Assembly (NCBI GenBank): GCA_018644935.1
Contig: JABGPL010000046.1
Coordinates: forward strand, 1 to 33,554
DNA: 33,554 nucleotides
Origin: Calditrichota bacterium
GTDB lineage: Bacteria > Electryoneota > AABM5-125-24 > Hatepunaeales > Hatepunaeaceae
Direction: 5' to 3'
In this document: one piece after another, positions 1 to 6,630 of the stretch
How positions within the stretch are numbered: position 1 is the stretch's first letter
Layout of the letters: each line of letters begins with the position of its first letter
Position numbers and translations under genes: made by a program
Notes under the pieces: generated by a model
Databases searched by the model: none
What the model saw: the letters and a program-made list of their open reading frames with translations, nothing else
What the model was told of the DNA's origin: nothing

Positions 1-2
1 AA

Positions 3-380
3 TATATGTATATGATAACTGCTCAGTACGCAGATATCGAGAGTCAGCCGAGCAACTTCCTGTTCCTCACTCACCGCTGGAGAAATTCGGTAGAATCGGG
101 TGAATCAGATATTCCCAAAGATTGGGCAATTGATTCAATCTGGCCAAATCCATTTAATTCAACAACACAGATTAACTACAGTGTTCCGATTTCGGGAAAC
201 ATTGAGTTTTCCATATTTGATCAAAATGGCAGATTCATACAAAGTCTCGTCAACGGAAATCACCAACCGGGACGATACAACGTTTCTTTCAGTGCAGATA
301 ATCTATCAACGGGCATTTACTTCATACAGATGCACACGCCAACCGGAAACCGGACGGGCAAGTTGATGCTTATCAAGTAG
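3..380 (+). CDS. C-terminal end of a secreted protein with type IX (T9SS) type A sorting domain (5' truncated)
   Basis: The reading frame is open to the left edge of the window, so only the last ~126 residues are present; the ATG at position 6 is probably internal. The tail is a typical type A sorting domain: WPNPFNSTTQINYSVP, then FSIFDQNGRFIQSL, LSTGIYFIQMHT and a final GKLMLIK. In the family this domain directs a protein that has crossed the inner membrane through the T9SS translocon, where it is normally cleaved so the cargo is released or anchored at the surface. The cargo part lies outside the window, so its function is unknown. A strong intrinsic terminator follows 25 bases after the stop. 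The domain resembles the one at the end of the 971-residue protein at 25234-28149, which suggests both use the same secretion system. Confidence 0.85.
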   Translation, partial: YMYMITAQYADIESQPSNFLFLTHRWRNSVESGESDIPKDWAIDSIWPNPFNSTTQINYSVPISGNIEFSIFDQNGRFIQSLVNGNHQPGRYNVSFSADNLSTGIYFIQMHTPTGNRTGKLMLIK

Positions 381-405
381 GTTTGAACAGTAATCCGAGT
401 ACCTT

Positions 406-438
406 GAAGAGTGGCTTAATGCCACTCTTCTCATTTTT
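406..438 (+). terminator. Intrinsic terminator after the T9SS cargo gene
   Basis: Perfect 10-bp stem GAAGAGTGGC / GCCACTCTTC (406-415 and 421-430) with a TTAAT loop, followed by TCATTTTT. It ends the transcript of the truncated gene and separates it from the methyltransferase that starts at 463. Confidence 0.88.
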
Positions 439-462
439 GGTTGCAATTTCTTAGGGACAGTA

Positions 463-1467
463 ATGCATATAGAAATTTTTAACTGGCTGGAATCTATCAC
501 AGGTATGAGACAATGCAATTCTACAGGAGAATTCATTTACGACCACATGGAATCCCAATCCGGCGAATGTTTACCTGTGATTTACAAAGAATTTGATCCA
601 ACGAATCGCTCTCACTTTGCTGATCGAGCTCAAATTCTCGACTTTCTTATGTCGACCTCAAATGGCAGTATCCTGGATTTTGGACCGGGAGATGGCTGGC
701 CTTCACTCTTGTTAGCACCTTTTGTTAAAAAAGTAATTGGAGTAGAAGGATCAGAAAAAAGATTTGATGTCTGTAATAGAAACGCCAAAAGACTGAGCAT
801 CACTAACGCTGAGTTTAGATATATCCCATCCGGTACTCCCCTGCCCTTTCAGGATTGCACATTCGATGGGGCGGTAGCAGCATCTTCAATTGAACAAACC
901 CCTGATCCATTTCAGACTCTGAAAGAACTATTCCGAGTATTGAAACCCGGAGGTAAACTGAGGATACATTACGAAGACCTGGATCGGTACAAAGATGGAA
1001 AACAATACGAATATCACATTTTTGAACAGAATAAAAGAACCCATGTAATTATATATAATAGAAATTTCAAGGAGGAATCTGTTCGACAATACAGGTTGAC
1101 GTTTAACATTTTAAAATCGGAATTTGAGAAGATAGATAATCAAACCGATAAATCTGACTCGTCATTTGATTTAAATCTTGCTGCATTAAAACGTTTAGAA
1201 GGAAATTTGGAGGAATGCTGTTTCCTGGACACCAAACATCCTTCGTGCAAGACCTATACTAAATGGATGGAGAAAATTGGCTTCAACTCAATTCGAGCAA
1301 CATATGACGGTGGAGGATTCGCAGCAAAACTCTTCGATAATTTACCGTTGTCAAAACGCCCCCAATCTATCGAGGAAGTGGATGATTTACTTCGACCGTT
1401 AACCAGAGTTGTTGTTGAGATGGACGCGCCTTTGAAGATTAATCCCTGGATTGTTGCGGTAAAGTAG
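463..1467 (+). CDS. Class I SAM-dependent methyltransferase (Methyltransf_11/UbiE-like), substrate unknown
   Basis: A 334-residue protein with a Rossmann-type methyltransferase core. Motif I ILDFGPGDG (about residues 70-78) binds S-adenosylmethionine, and the acidic end of beta-2 follows in VIGVEGSEK. The later FRVLKPGGKLRIHYEDL is the usual strand before the last part of the fold. The N-terminal 60 residues and the C-terminal 130 are not recognised and may set the substrate. No signal peptide or membrane segment is seen, so it is probably cytosolic. The ATG has TTAGGGACAG just upstream. It stands alone between a terminator and an AT-rich spacer, so context gives no hint of the substrate. The fold assignment is firm; anything narrower would be a guess. 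Confidence 0.8.
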   Translation: MHIEIFNWLESITGMRQCNSTGEFIYDHMESQSGECLPVIYKEFDPTNRSHFADRAQILDFLMSTSNGSILDFGPGDGWPSLLLAPFVKKVIGVEGSEKRFDVCNRNAKRLSITNAEFRYIPSGTPLPFQDCTFDGAVAASSIEQTPDPFQTLKELFRVLKPGGKLRIHYEDLDRYKDGKQYEYHIFEQNKRTHVIIYNRNFKEESVRQYRLTFNILKSEFEKIDNQTDKSDSSFDLNLAALKRLEGNLEECCFLDTKHPSCKTYTKWMEKIGFNSIRATYDGGGFAAKLFDNLPLSKRPQSIEEVDDLLRPLTRVVVEMDAPLKINPWIVAVK

Positions 1468-1865
1468 CTGTTTTAATCGGAATATTTTTCCAACGAATAA
1501 TTAATCCCATCTGAGAAATTGTGGATGCAGGTTCTCGGATAAAGGTTCTAGTGCTTCAGTATTATTGCCATTGAGATATAGAATTATTGTGTAATTTTGG
1601 TTTTAGAATTTTGAAGGAGAAGGTCATCCTGATTACAAAAATCAGGAAAATATCTGTAACGCATTCCGCACACGTTTGCTCAAGCCTGATAGTTTTTTTT
1701 AGTTTCATTAATGTCTTTCAACTCAAACTGTTAATAGTAGATTCGAGAAATGAGATCTCTGGATTTACAGTGACTAATATCAAATAATGCAAAATAAATT
1801 TTCCAACTGTTAAATTTTTGTTATTATCATTTCGTACCTTGTAGTATTGTTGTAAGTGAGCTTGT
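1468..1865. other. AT-rich spacer with one hairpin and a candidate promoter
   Basis: About 400 bases with no convincing gene. A short open frame at 1587-1787 has no ribosome binding site and low-complexity content, so I do not call it. A perfect 7-bp hairpin CCTGATT / AATCAGG with loop ACAAA sits at 1628-1646; no T-run follows on either strand, so it is not an obvious terminator. A possible promoter lies near the right end (1818-1847). Confidence 0.5.
1818..1847 (+). promoter_or_regulatory. Candidate sigma70-type promoter for the metal operon
   Basis: TTGTTA (1818-1823) and TAGTAT (1842-1847) with an 18-base spacer, four of six consensus matches in each box. It lies just upstream of the small gene at 1878 and the His-rich/HupE operon. 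The background is AT-rich, so chance matches are likely. Confidence 0.3.
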
Positions 1866-1877
1866 TTGAAAAAAGAA

Positions 1878-2069
1878 ATGATCAAAAACAAAATAGATTA
1901 CGCTGAGATTAAAATGGAAAAATTTGGTGATTTTATTGTTGAAAAATTCAATTCTGGAATATGCAATCGTAGAGGTATAGCCAGAAATCTGAGCAGCATT
2001 GGTAAATATCGGAACTATGTATACCAACCTAAACACTTACAGGAACAGTGCAAAGGTATCAGAACATAA
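1878..2069 (+). CDS. Possible small basic protein of 63 residues, leader of the metal operon
   Basis: An open frame from ATG 1878 (a TTG lies 12 bases further upstream at 1866) encodes a charged, Lys-rich peptide beginning MIKNKIDYAEIKMEKFGDF. Its TAA stop shares a base with the ATG at 2069 of the next gene (TAATG), an arrangement typical of translational coupling. There is only an A-rich stretch and no clear Shine-Dalgarno sequence, no family is recognised, and the region is AT-rich, so the frame may be fortuitous. The stop-start overlap is the main reason to list it. Confidence 0.3.
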   Translation: MIKNKIDYAEIKMEKFGDFIVEKFNSGICNRRGIARNLSSIGKYRNYVYQPKHLQEQCKGIRT

Positions 2070-2500
2070 TGAGGCAGTTAAATTTCAACCCTAACCATAT
2101 AAAACTACATAACAAATGGTCTATTCTCCTTCTTCTAATACTGAGTGTAGCCATTGTTTACCCCTTTTACCATATACATCATATTCACTCCGTAGAGAAC
2201 CTGGTTCTCAATGACGGATCACTAACTAATACAGACCACATCTCTGATCACCATGATGAGGATGAAAGCACTCACACCAATGATCATACACATAAATATG
2301 ACAATCATGTTGATTGGCAATTCTTCAGGCCACAGTCAAATAGTTCAGCATTGTCAAATGATGAACTTATTGTACAAGATGTTCAGAACCTTTTCTATTC
2401 CCAGAAGGTTGCTTCAAGAAGCAATTTGTTCGAGAGACAGCAACCCAGTGAGCTCCATACATTCATTTCCACTATTCGTGGCCCCCCTCATTTGTCATAG
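2069..2500 (+). CDS. Small His-rich single-pass membrane protein, putative metal-binding
   Basis: From ATG 2069 the protein has 143 residues; a GTG at 2048 in frame would add seven. A hydrophobic helix (about residues 17-33, WSILLLLILSVAIVYPF) is followed directly by HIHHIHS (35-41) and by a second His/Asp cluster at 57-80 (DHISDHHDEDESTHTNDHTH). The topology is probably N-in with the His clusters in the periplasm. Such clusters usually bind Ni, Co, Zn or Cu ions. I do not recognise a named family. It is followed after 84 bases by a HupE/UreJ-type gene and then by a membrane-anchored periplasmic protein, so the three probably form one metal-related operon. A role as periplasmic metal buffer or chaperone is inference from composition and neighbours. 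Confidence 0.65.
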   Translation: MRQLNFNPNHIKLHNKWSILLLLILSVAIVYPFYHIHHIHSVENLVLNDGSLTNTDHISDHHDEDESTHTNDHTHKYDNHVDWQFFRPQSNSSALSNDELIVQDVQNLFYSQKVASRSNLFERQQPSELHTFISTIRGPPHLS

Positions 2501-2548
2501 TTGTTATACATCCATCTAATTTTTGATACTGTTTATTTCAATTTTAAC

Positions 2549-2565
2549 GTCCTTTTTACAAGGAC
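2549..2565 (+). other. Hairpin in the spacer before the HupE-like gene
   Basis: GTCCTT / AAGGAC stem of 6 bp with a TTTAC loop. It ends nine bases before the GAGG (2574-2577) that serves the ATG at 2585. It could tune translation or mark partial termination inside the operon; the sequence alone cannot tell which. Confidence 0.35.
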
Positions 2566-2584
2566 TTTACAATGAGGTTTATTG

Positions 2585-3301
2585 ATGAACTACTTTTTTA
2601 AACGAGTTTTAACCAAAAACAACGCATTGATTGTATTGGTCGTAGTGGTATTTCTTTTTGCAAGTACCCCCAATGTGTATGCTCATGGGGTGACAGCGGG
2701 TGATAAGGGCTATATCCAGGAAAGTTCCGGTACAATGATTGTGCCCTTTATTTATCTTGGTGCTAAACACATGGTAACTGGTTATGACCATTTACTATTT
2801 TTGTTTGGGGTCATATTCTTTTTGTACAGACTAAAAGATGTGAGCATTTACGTAACACTTTTTGCACTTGGGCACTCTGTCACATTACTTTCTGGCGTAC
2901 TCCTCGATATAAGTGTGAACGCCTATATCATTGATGCTATCATAGGCTTTTCCATAGTGTACAAAGCCCTCGATAATATGGAGGCATATCAATCCTGGTT
3001 CGGCTTTCAACCAAACACCAAAATCGCTACGCTGATTTTTGGTCTATTCCATGGTTTTGGCCTGGCGACCAAAATACTAGACTACAAGATGTCATCCGAA
3101 GGGCTTATTCCCAACCTTCTCGCTTTTAATGTAGGCGTCGAATTGGGCCAGATAATGGGGCTTGCAATAATACTCATTATCATGAGCTATTGGCGAAGAT
3201 CGGTAAGATTTATGGATCATGCCTATAACGCCAACGTACTTCTAATGGCTGGTGGTTTCATATTCGTCGGTTACCAACTAACAGGCTTTTTCACTTCATA
3301 A
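2585..3301 (+). CDS. HupE/UreJ family membrane protein (HupE_UreJ_2 type), putative metal-ion permease
   Basis: A 238-residue polytopic membrane protein. The start is ATG 2585, with GAGG seven bases upstream; a TTG one codon earlier is less likely. A signal peptide ends in VYA before His34 and is followed by about six membrane segments. Family motifs are all present: GAKHMVTGYDHLLF (59-72), FALGHS (93-98), IIGFSIVYKALDN (119-131), FGLFHGFGLA (152-161) and FNVGVELGQ (181-189). Conserved His and Asp residues within membrane segments are those expected to bind metal. HupE and UreJ relatives are linked to nickel or cobalt uptake for hydrogenase and urease, but the substrate of this subgroup is not settled. 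No hydrogenase or urease gene is in the window. From memory, the sequence is strikingly close to proteobacterial homologues that sit beside the same kind of anchor protein, so horizontal transfer of the pair is plausible. Confidence 0.85.
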   Translation: MNYFFKRVLTKNNALIVLVVVVFLFASTPNVYAHGVTAGDKGYIQESSGTMIVPFIYLGAKHMVTGYDHLLFLFGVIFFLYRLKDVSIYVTLFALGHSVTLLSGVLLDISVNAYIIDAIIGFSIVYKALDNMEAYQSWFGFQPNTKIATLIFGLFHGFGLATKILDYKMSSEGLIPNLLAFNVGVELGQIMGLAIILIIMSYWRRSVRFMDHAYNANVLLMAGGFIFVGYQLTGFFTS

Positions 3302-3320
3302 TTAATTAGGGACAAAATTC

Positions 3321-3953
3321 ATGAACAATAAAATACATACAAAAGCTGATCTTCCATCAAAAGCTCAGCTCCTGAAATCAACAATCATCGGCATCGCCAT
3401 AGCGGCAGTCATTTTAATCACTACCGTTCTTCCAGCTGAGTTCGGAATTGATCCTACCGGAATCGGAAAACTGATTGGCTTGACAAAGATGGGAGAAATC
3501 AAGACCTCTCTATCCACTGATGCAGCCGCAGAGCGTTCAAAGAAAGAAGCCAATAAGGATCAATTGAGTACTGCCATGGGAACCAAGGTAGTGGTCGAAA
3601 CTGAGAAGACAGATCCAAAATCAGAAGCTAATCTCAGTAAGGATTCTATGACCTTTACTCTCAAACCTGATGAAGCGATTGAGATCAAGCTTTCAATGAA
3701 TAAGGGTGAAAAGGTCAACTTTGTTTGGCAATCTGATAACGGTCGAGCAAACTTTGACACACATGGCGATTCAAAGATACTGAATATCAACTATCATACC
3801 TATGAAAAAGGGTCAGTGGCCAAGGATGAGGGTATACTCGAAGCGGCTTTTGATGGTAGCCATGGCTGGTTTTGGAGAAATCGTACATCAGGAGTCATGA
3901 ATATCACTCTTGATGTTAGCGGTGAATATTCTGACATAAGGAAGATCATGTAG
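3321..3953 (+). CDS. Membrane-anchored periplasmic protein of the HupE module (transmembrane anchor protein type)
   Basis: A 210-residue protein 19 bases after the HupE-like gene, with TTAGGGAC upstream of its ATG. A single helix (about 21-38, TIIGIAIAAVILITTVLP) is followed by the conserved juxtamembrane stretch AEFGIDPTGIGKLIGLT, a charged Ala/Lys/Ser-rich linker (60-105), and a predicted all-beta periplasmic domain (105-205) with the signature FDGSHGWFWRNRTSGV. From memory, this layout matches proteins annotated as transmembrane anchor protein that accompany HupE/UreJ genes in proteobacteria. The biochemical role is not known. The terminal domain has the look of a small beta-sandwich that could contact the HupE-like partner or the His-rich protein. 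The gene is the last of its operon and converges on ftsX. Confidence 0.75.
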   Translation: MNNKIHTKADLPSKAQLLKSTIIGIAIAAVILITTVLPAEFGIDPTGIGKLIGLTKMGEIKTSLSTDAAAERSKKEANKDQLSTAMGTKVVVETEKTDPKSEANLSKDSMTFTLKPDEAIEIKLSMNKGEKVNFVWQSDNGRANFDTHGDSKILNINYHTYEKGSVAKDEGILEAAFDGSHGWFWRNRTSGVMNITLDVSGEYSDIRKIM

Positions 3954-4064
3954 ACGGGATCTTTCAGAGTAACTTTGCCGGGTTCTTGCTACCCGAGGGT
4001 TTTGTTCGCTCATTGTGTAGCCCAGATTCAAAAATCAGGGCTGCACAGCTGAAATGAAAGGGGA

Positions 4065-4083
4065 GCGCAAGCATGACTTGCGC
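4065..4083 (-). terminator. Candidate terminator after ftsX (convergent spacer)
   Basis: Perfect 7-bp stem GCGCAAG / CTTGCGC with a 5-base loop; on the minus strand it is followed by TCCCCTTTCATTT. A second, longer hairpin with one mismatch lies at 4017-4044 (AGCCC A GATT / AATC A GGGCT). A weak stem CGGGT / ACCCG at 3979-3995, followed by AGGGTTTTG, could serve the plus-strand operon. Together the 146-base spacer between the convergent ends looks like a termination zone. Confidence 0.45.
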
Positions 4084-4098
4084 ACTTCTAGGTGTGCA

Positions 4099-4953
4099 TT
4101 AAATTTGCTTGATCCGTTGCCCTGCGGTCCATCCTGCTACAAAAATACCTATCGAAACACCAAGGGCGATTAGCGATGGAATCCAGATTGTAACCCCGGA
4201 GACATCTTCACCCCAAACTACAATCAGAAACCACCTCACAAGATACACAATTCCTGTTGCTGCAAGTCCTGCTGTTAATCCATAATACCCACCCAACGCC
4301 ACAAATGGTCCTCTTGCCATCATTCTTGATCCACCGGACAATGAAACTATCTGGATAAACCTCTCTTTGGCACGAATTGAGCCCATAACTGTCATTATTG
4401 TGAAGGTGATCGAGATTATTAACATTCCCAATACGCCCGATCCAACTATTAATCCCGCACTCTGGTAAAATTTGTCCATTTTAGCCAAAATTTCTCCGTC
4501 ATACGCGACCTCATCAACACTGTCGAAACCCGATATGTCAAGAGCTGTTTTTTCCCATGTTATCGCAGGATCAGCCAATTCTGTCAATGATATAACAAGT
4601 GACTTCGGGAGAGGGTTCTGACCGAGCAGATCAAGAATATCCTCACCAAATTCCTCTTTGAATCTTTTCGCTGCGTCAAGTTGCGAAATAAATTCGACAC
4701 CACTGACGTGCTCCATTTGCAGGATATGGTCAGATAGATTCATCGCGACAGTGGAATCTGTTCCTGGCAGAAGGAATGCCTCAATTTCAAAACGCCCCTG
4801 AAGTCCACTCCTCCAGGATTCTACAATAACATACCCATGAACCGTTAGCCCGATCAGGACGAGTGTCAAGGTCATTGAACCAATAGTCAGCAGTCCAATA
4901 ATACTGATATTTCGGAAATTGCGCCATCCTTCGCTAAGAGCAAAACGTATCAT
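4099..4953 (-). CDS. ftsX: Cell division protein FtsX
   Basis: 284 residues with the FtsX layout: a cytoplasmic start (MIRFALSEGWRNFRN), a first membrane helix (about 17-40), an extracytoplasmic domain with LLGQNPLPKSLVISL, then three clustered helices (about 165-190, 215-240 and 255-280). FtsX is the membrane half of the FtsEX complex, which couples ATP hydrolysis to activation of septal peptidoglycan hydrolases during division. The NPLP-like stretch in the periplasmic domain is typical of the family. The start ATG overlaps the stop of ftsE by four bases (ATGA), so the two are translated together. It is the last gene of the long minus-strand cluster and is followed by a candidate terminator. 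Confidence 0.93.
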   Translation of the reverse strand: MIRFALSEGWRNFRNISIIGLLTIGSMTLTLVLIGLTVHGYVIVESWRSGLQGRFEIEAFLLPGTDSTVAMNLSDHILQMEHVSGVEFISQLDAAKRFKEEFGEDILDLLGQNPLPKSLVISLTELADPAITWEKTALDISGFDSVDEVAYDGEILAKMDKFYQSAGLIVGSGVLGMLIISITFTIMTVMGSIRAKERFIQIVSLSGGSRMMARGPFVALGGYYGLTAGLAATGIVYLVRWFLIVVWGEDVSGVTIWIPSLIALGVSIGIFVAGWTAGQRIKQI

Positions 4954-5630
4954 GACGCGAGAAGAGTTCCATTATCCATCCGCATAATTCGCGGATTGTA
5001 CTTTTCGAAGCGTTCCGGTTGATGGGTTGCAACGAGGACAGCTGTACCAAACAAACTCACCTGATTCAGAATTTCGATAATCTCGCTCGAAGTTTCTGCA
5101 TCGAGATTACTCACTGGTTCGTCAGCCAAAAGAACCAAAGGCTCATTGACAAGTGCTCTGGCTATTGCAACGCGTTGCTGTTCACCTGTTGAGAGTTCTG
5201 AAGGGGAGTCCTTCATCTTATGCGCCATTCCGACCCTGTTTAATACTCTAAGTGCCCTTGCTTTAGCACTGGTTGGTAACCGGGTTTCACATTCTGCAGC
5301 CAAACGAACATTTTCAAGAACATTTCTGTCTGTAAGCAATCGTAAATCCTGAAAAACAATTCCCAAATGTCTCCGCCAGACGGCAAATTCTCTTCCTTTA
5401 AGTTTAGAGGATTTTAGATTCATCAGGGTGATCTCTCCTGAATCCGGTACTAATTCTCTGGCAATAAGTTTATACATTGTTGTTTTGCCTGAACCCGTTC
5501 TTCCCACTAACAGTGTTAACTCACCTTTCATAACTTTAATGGAAATCCCATTAACACCCTTTCTGTTCGGATAATGGTAAGACACATTAAGCATGTCGAG
5601 TACTTCGGAATTTTCGTGGGTTTCTACCAT
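4950..5630 (-). CDS. ftsE: Cell division ATP-binding protein FtsE
   Basis: 226 residues, the usual FtsE length. ABC ATPase motifs are in order: Walker A GRTGSGKT (43-50), Q-loop region GIVFQDLRLL, signature LSTGEQQRVAIARAL (LSTGE instead of LSGGE), Walker B VLLADEPVSNLD and H-loop VLVATHQP. It pairs with FtsX at the septum and links the cytoplasmic Z-ring to hydrolase control outside. The ATG lies 12 bases after the stop of the upstream methyltransferase gene, with AGGT further upstream. The gene sits after ftsZ at the end of a dcw cluster, which is not its usual place in well-studied bacteria, where ftsEX forms its own operon. Confidence 0.94.
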   Translation of the reverse strand: MVETHENSEVLDMLNVSYHYPNRKGVNGISIKVMKGELTLLVGRTGSGKTTMYKLIARELVPDSGEITLMNLKSSKLKGREFAVWRRHLGIVFQDLRLLTDRNVLENVRLAAECETRLPTSAKARALRVLNRVGMAHKMKDSPSELSTGEQQRVAIARALVNEPLVLLADEPVSNLDAETSSEIIEILNQVSLFGTAVLVATHQPERFEKYNPRIMRMDNGTLLAS

Positions 5631-5642
5631 TTGTCGCGCATT

Positions 5643-6473
5643 TTACCTTTTTCTGCAAAGAAAATGAATTCTCAATGATTGTCGATTTGGAGGTTTCCTT
5701 GTATATCCATCAGTAACTTCAAGAAGGTCTAATCCGGTTCTAGAAATTAACTTCTTGATTTCCCTGACAGTATATAATTTTTGTTGATGAACCTCAGTGA
5801 ACATCTTGCCCGGATGGGTATCAACTTTTATGCTGAATTTGTTCTCCTGTACCCTGGTTTTGGAATTGTAATGCATCTGACGCTCCGACCAAAAATCTGG
5901 TCCCGATTCAATTTGGCTCCGATTTGAAAAATATCTCTGTGAGTTAAAAATCGTGCAAATGTCAAACAGAAACATCCCGCCTGGAATTAGTGCATTTTTT
6001 ACTTTATCAAAAAAGAGCTGCAAATCATCAATATTTAGTAAATAATTAACTGAATCGTATAGGCAAAATGCGACCTTGAACCTTTCCACTTCATTTAATT
6101 CTAAAAATCTCATTGTGCTGAATTTGGGAGGTCTTTCCAGCCCAACAGATTTGGATTTTGCAATTTCTATCATTGAATCTGAAGCATCAAAAGCTGATAC
6201 ATCGAACCCAAGAAAAGCCAAGTTCAGAGCAAACGTTCCTGTACCACATCCACATTCAAGAAAAGGGGAAGCAGCATTGTCATATCCGAATTCCAGACCA
6301 TGATCGCCAAGAATTTCTAATGCATAATGTACCCATAATTGATAATCAACATGGCACATTAATTCATCGTATATCTCAGCTAACACTGAATACGAATCAA
6401 CCAAATTGGACTCAATTTCTTGAGTTTGTTCACTTTGGTCAGGCTTGTAACTTTTTCTCAACTTTTGCAGCAT
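5643..6473 (-). CDS. Class I SAM-dependent methyltransferase (YqeM-like), between ftsZ and ftsE
   Basis: 276 residues. Near the start is SVLAEIYDELMCHVDYQLW (29-47), the N-terminal signature of YqeM-type methyltransferases. SAM motif I is FLECGCGTGTFALNLA (71-86), with the beta-2 acidic residue in DVSAFDASDSM and a later ALIPGGMFLFDICT. No membrane segment or signal peptide is seen. The substrate is unknown for the family. It is 157 bases downstream of ftsZ and only 12 bases upstream of ftsE. An inverted repeat GATCA / TGATC at 6525-6540 lies in the ftsZ-side spacer. No clear Shine-Dalgarno sequence precedes the ATG. A second ATG five bases upstream is out of frame. A link to division is suggested only by position. 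Confidence 0.82.
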   Translation of the reverse strand: MLQKLRKSYKPDQSEQTQEIESNLVDSYSVLAEIYDELMCHVDYQLWVHYALEILGDHGLEFGYDNAASPFLECGCGTGTFALNLAFLGFDVSAFDASDSMIEIAKSKSVGLERPPKFSTMRFLELNEVERFKVAFCLYDSVNYLLNIDDLQLFFDKVKNALIPGGMFLFDICTIFNSQRYFSNRSQIESGPDFWSERQMHYNSKTRVQENKFSIKVDTHPGKMFTEVHQQKLYTVREIKKLISRTGLDLLEVTDGYTRKPPNRQSLRIHFLCRKR

Positions 6474-6630
6474 TGCATAGTTGCCAGTTTAATCTAATCA
6501 GAGTTTCTTAAAGATATAACAAAGATCATAATTTTGATCACATTAAATCGTCGAGTTGAGGATTTAATTGATTTCATCACTCCTTGATTAACCATCCAAA
6601 TTACTGAGAACAATCCCTGGTTTTTGTTGT

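Noticed and set aside
1628..1646. Perfect 7-bp hairpin considered as terminator of the methyltransferase gene
   Set aside because: It is 160 bases past the stop and no T-run follows on either strand.
1587..1787. 66-codon plus-strand open frame
   Set aside because: No ribosome binding site, AT-rich low-information content, and a hairpin inside it; probably chance.
2253..2519. 88-codon frame overlapping the His-rich gene
   Set aside because: Shadow frame; the other frame has a membrane helix followed by ordered His clusters and fits the operon.
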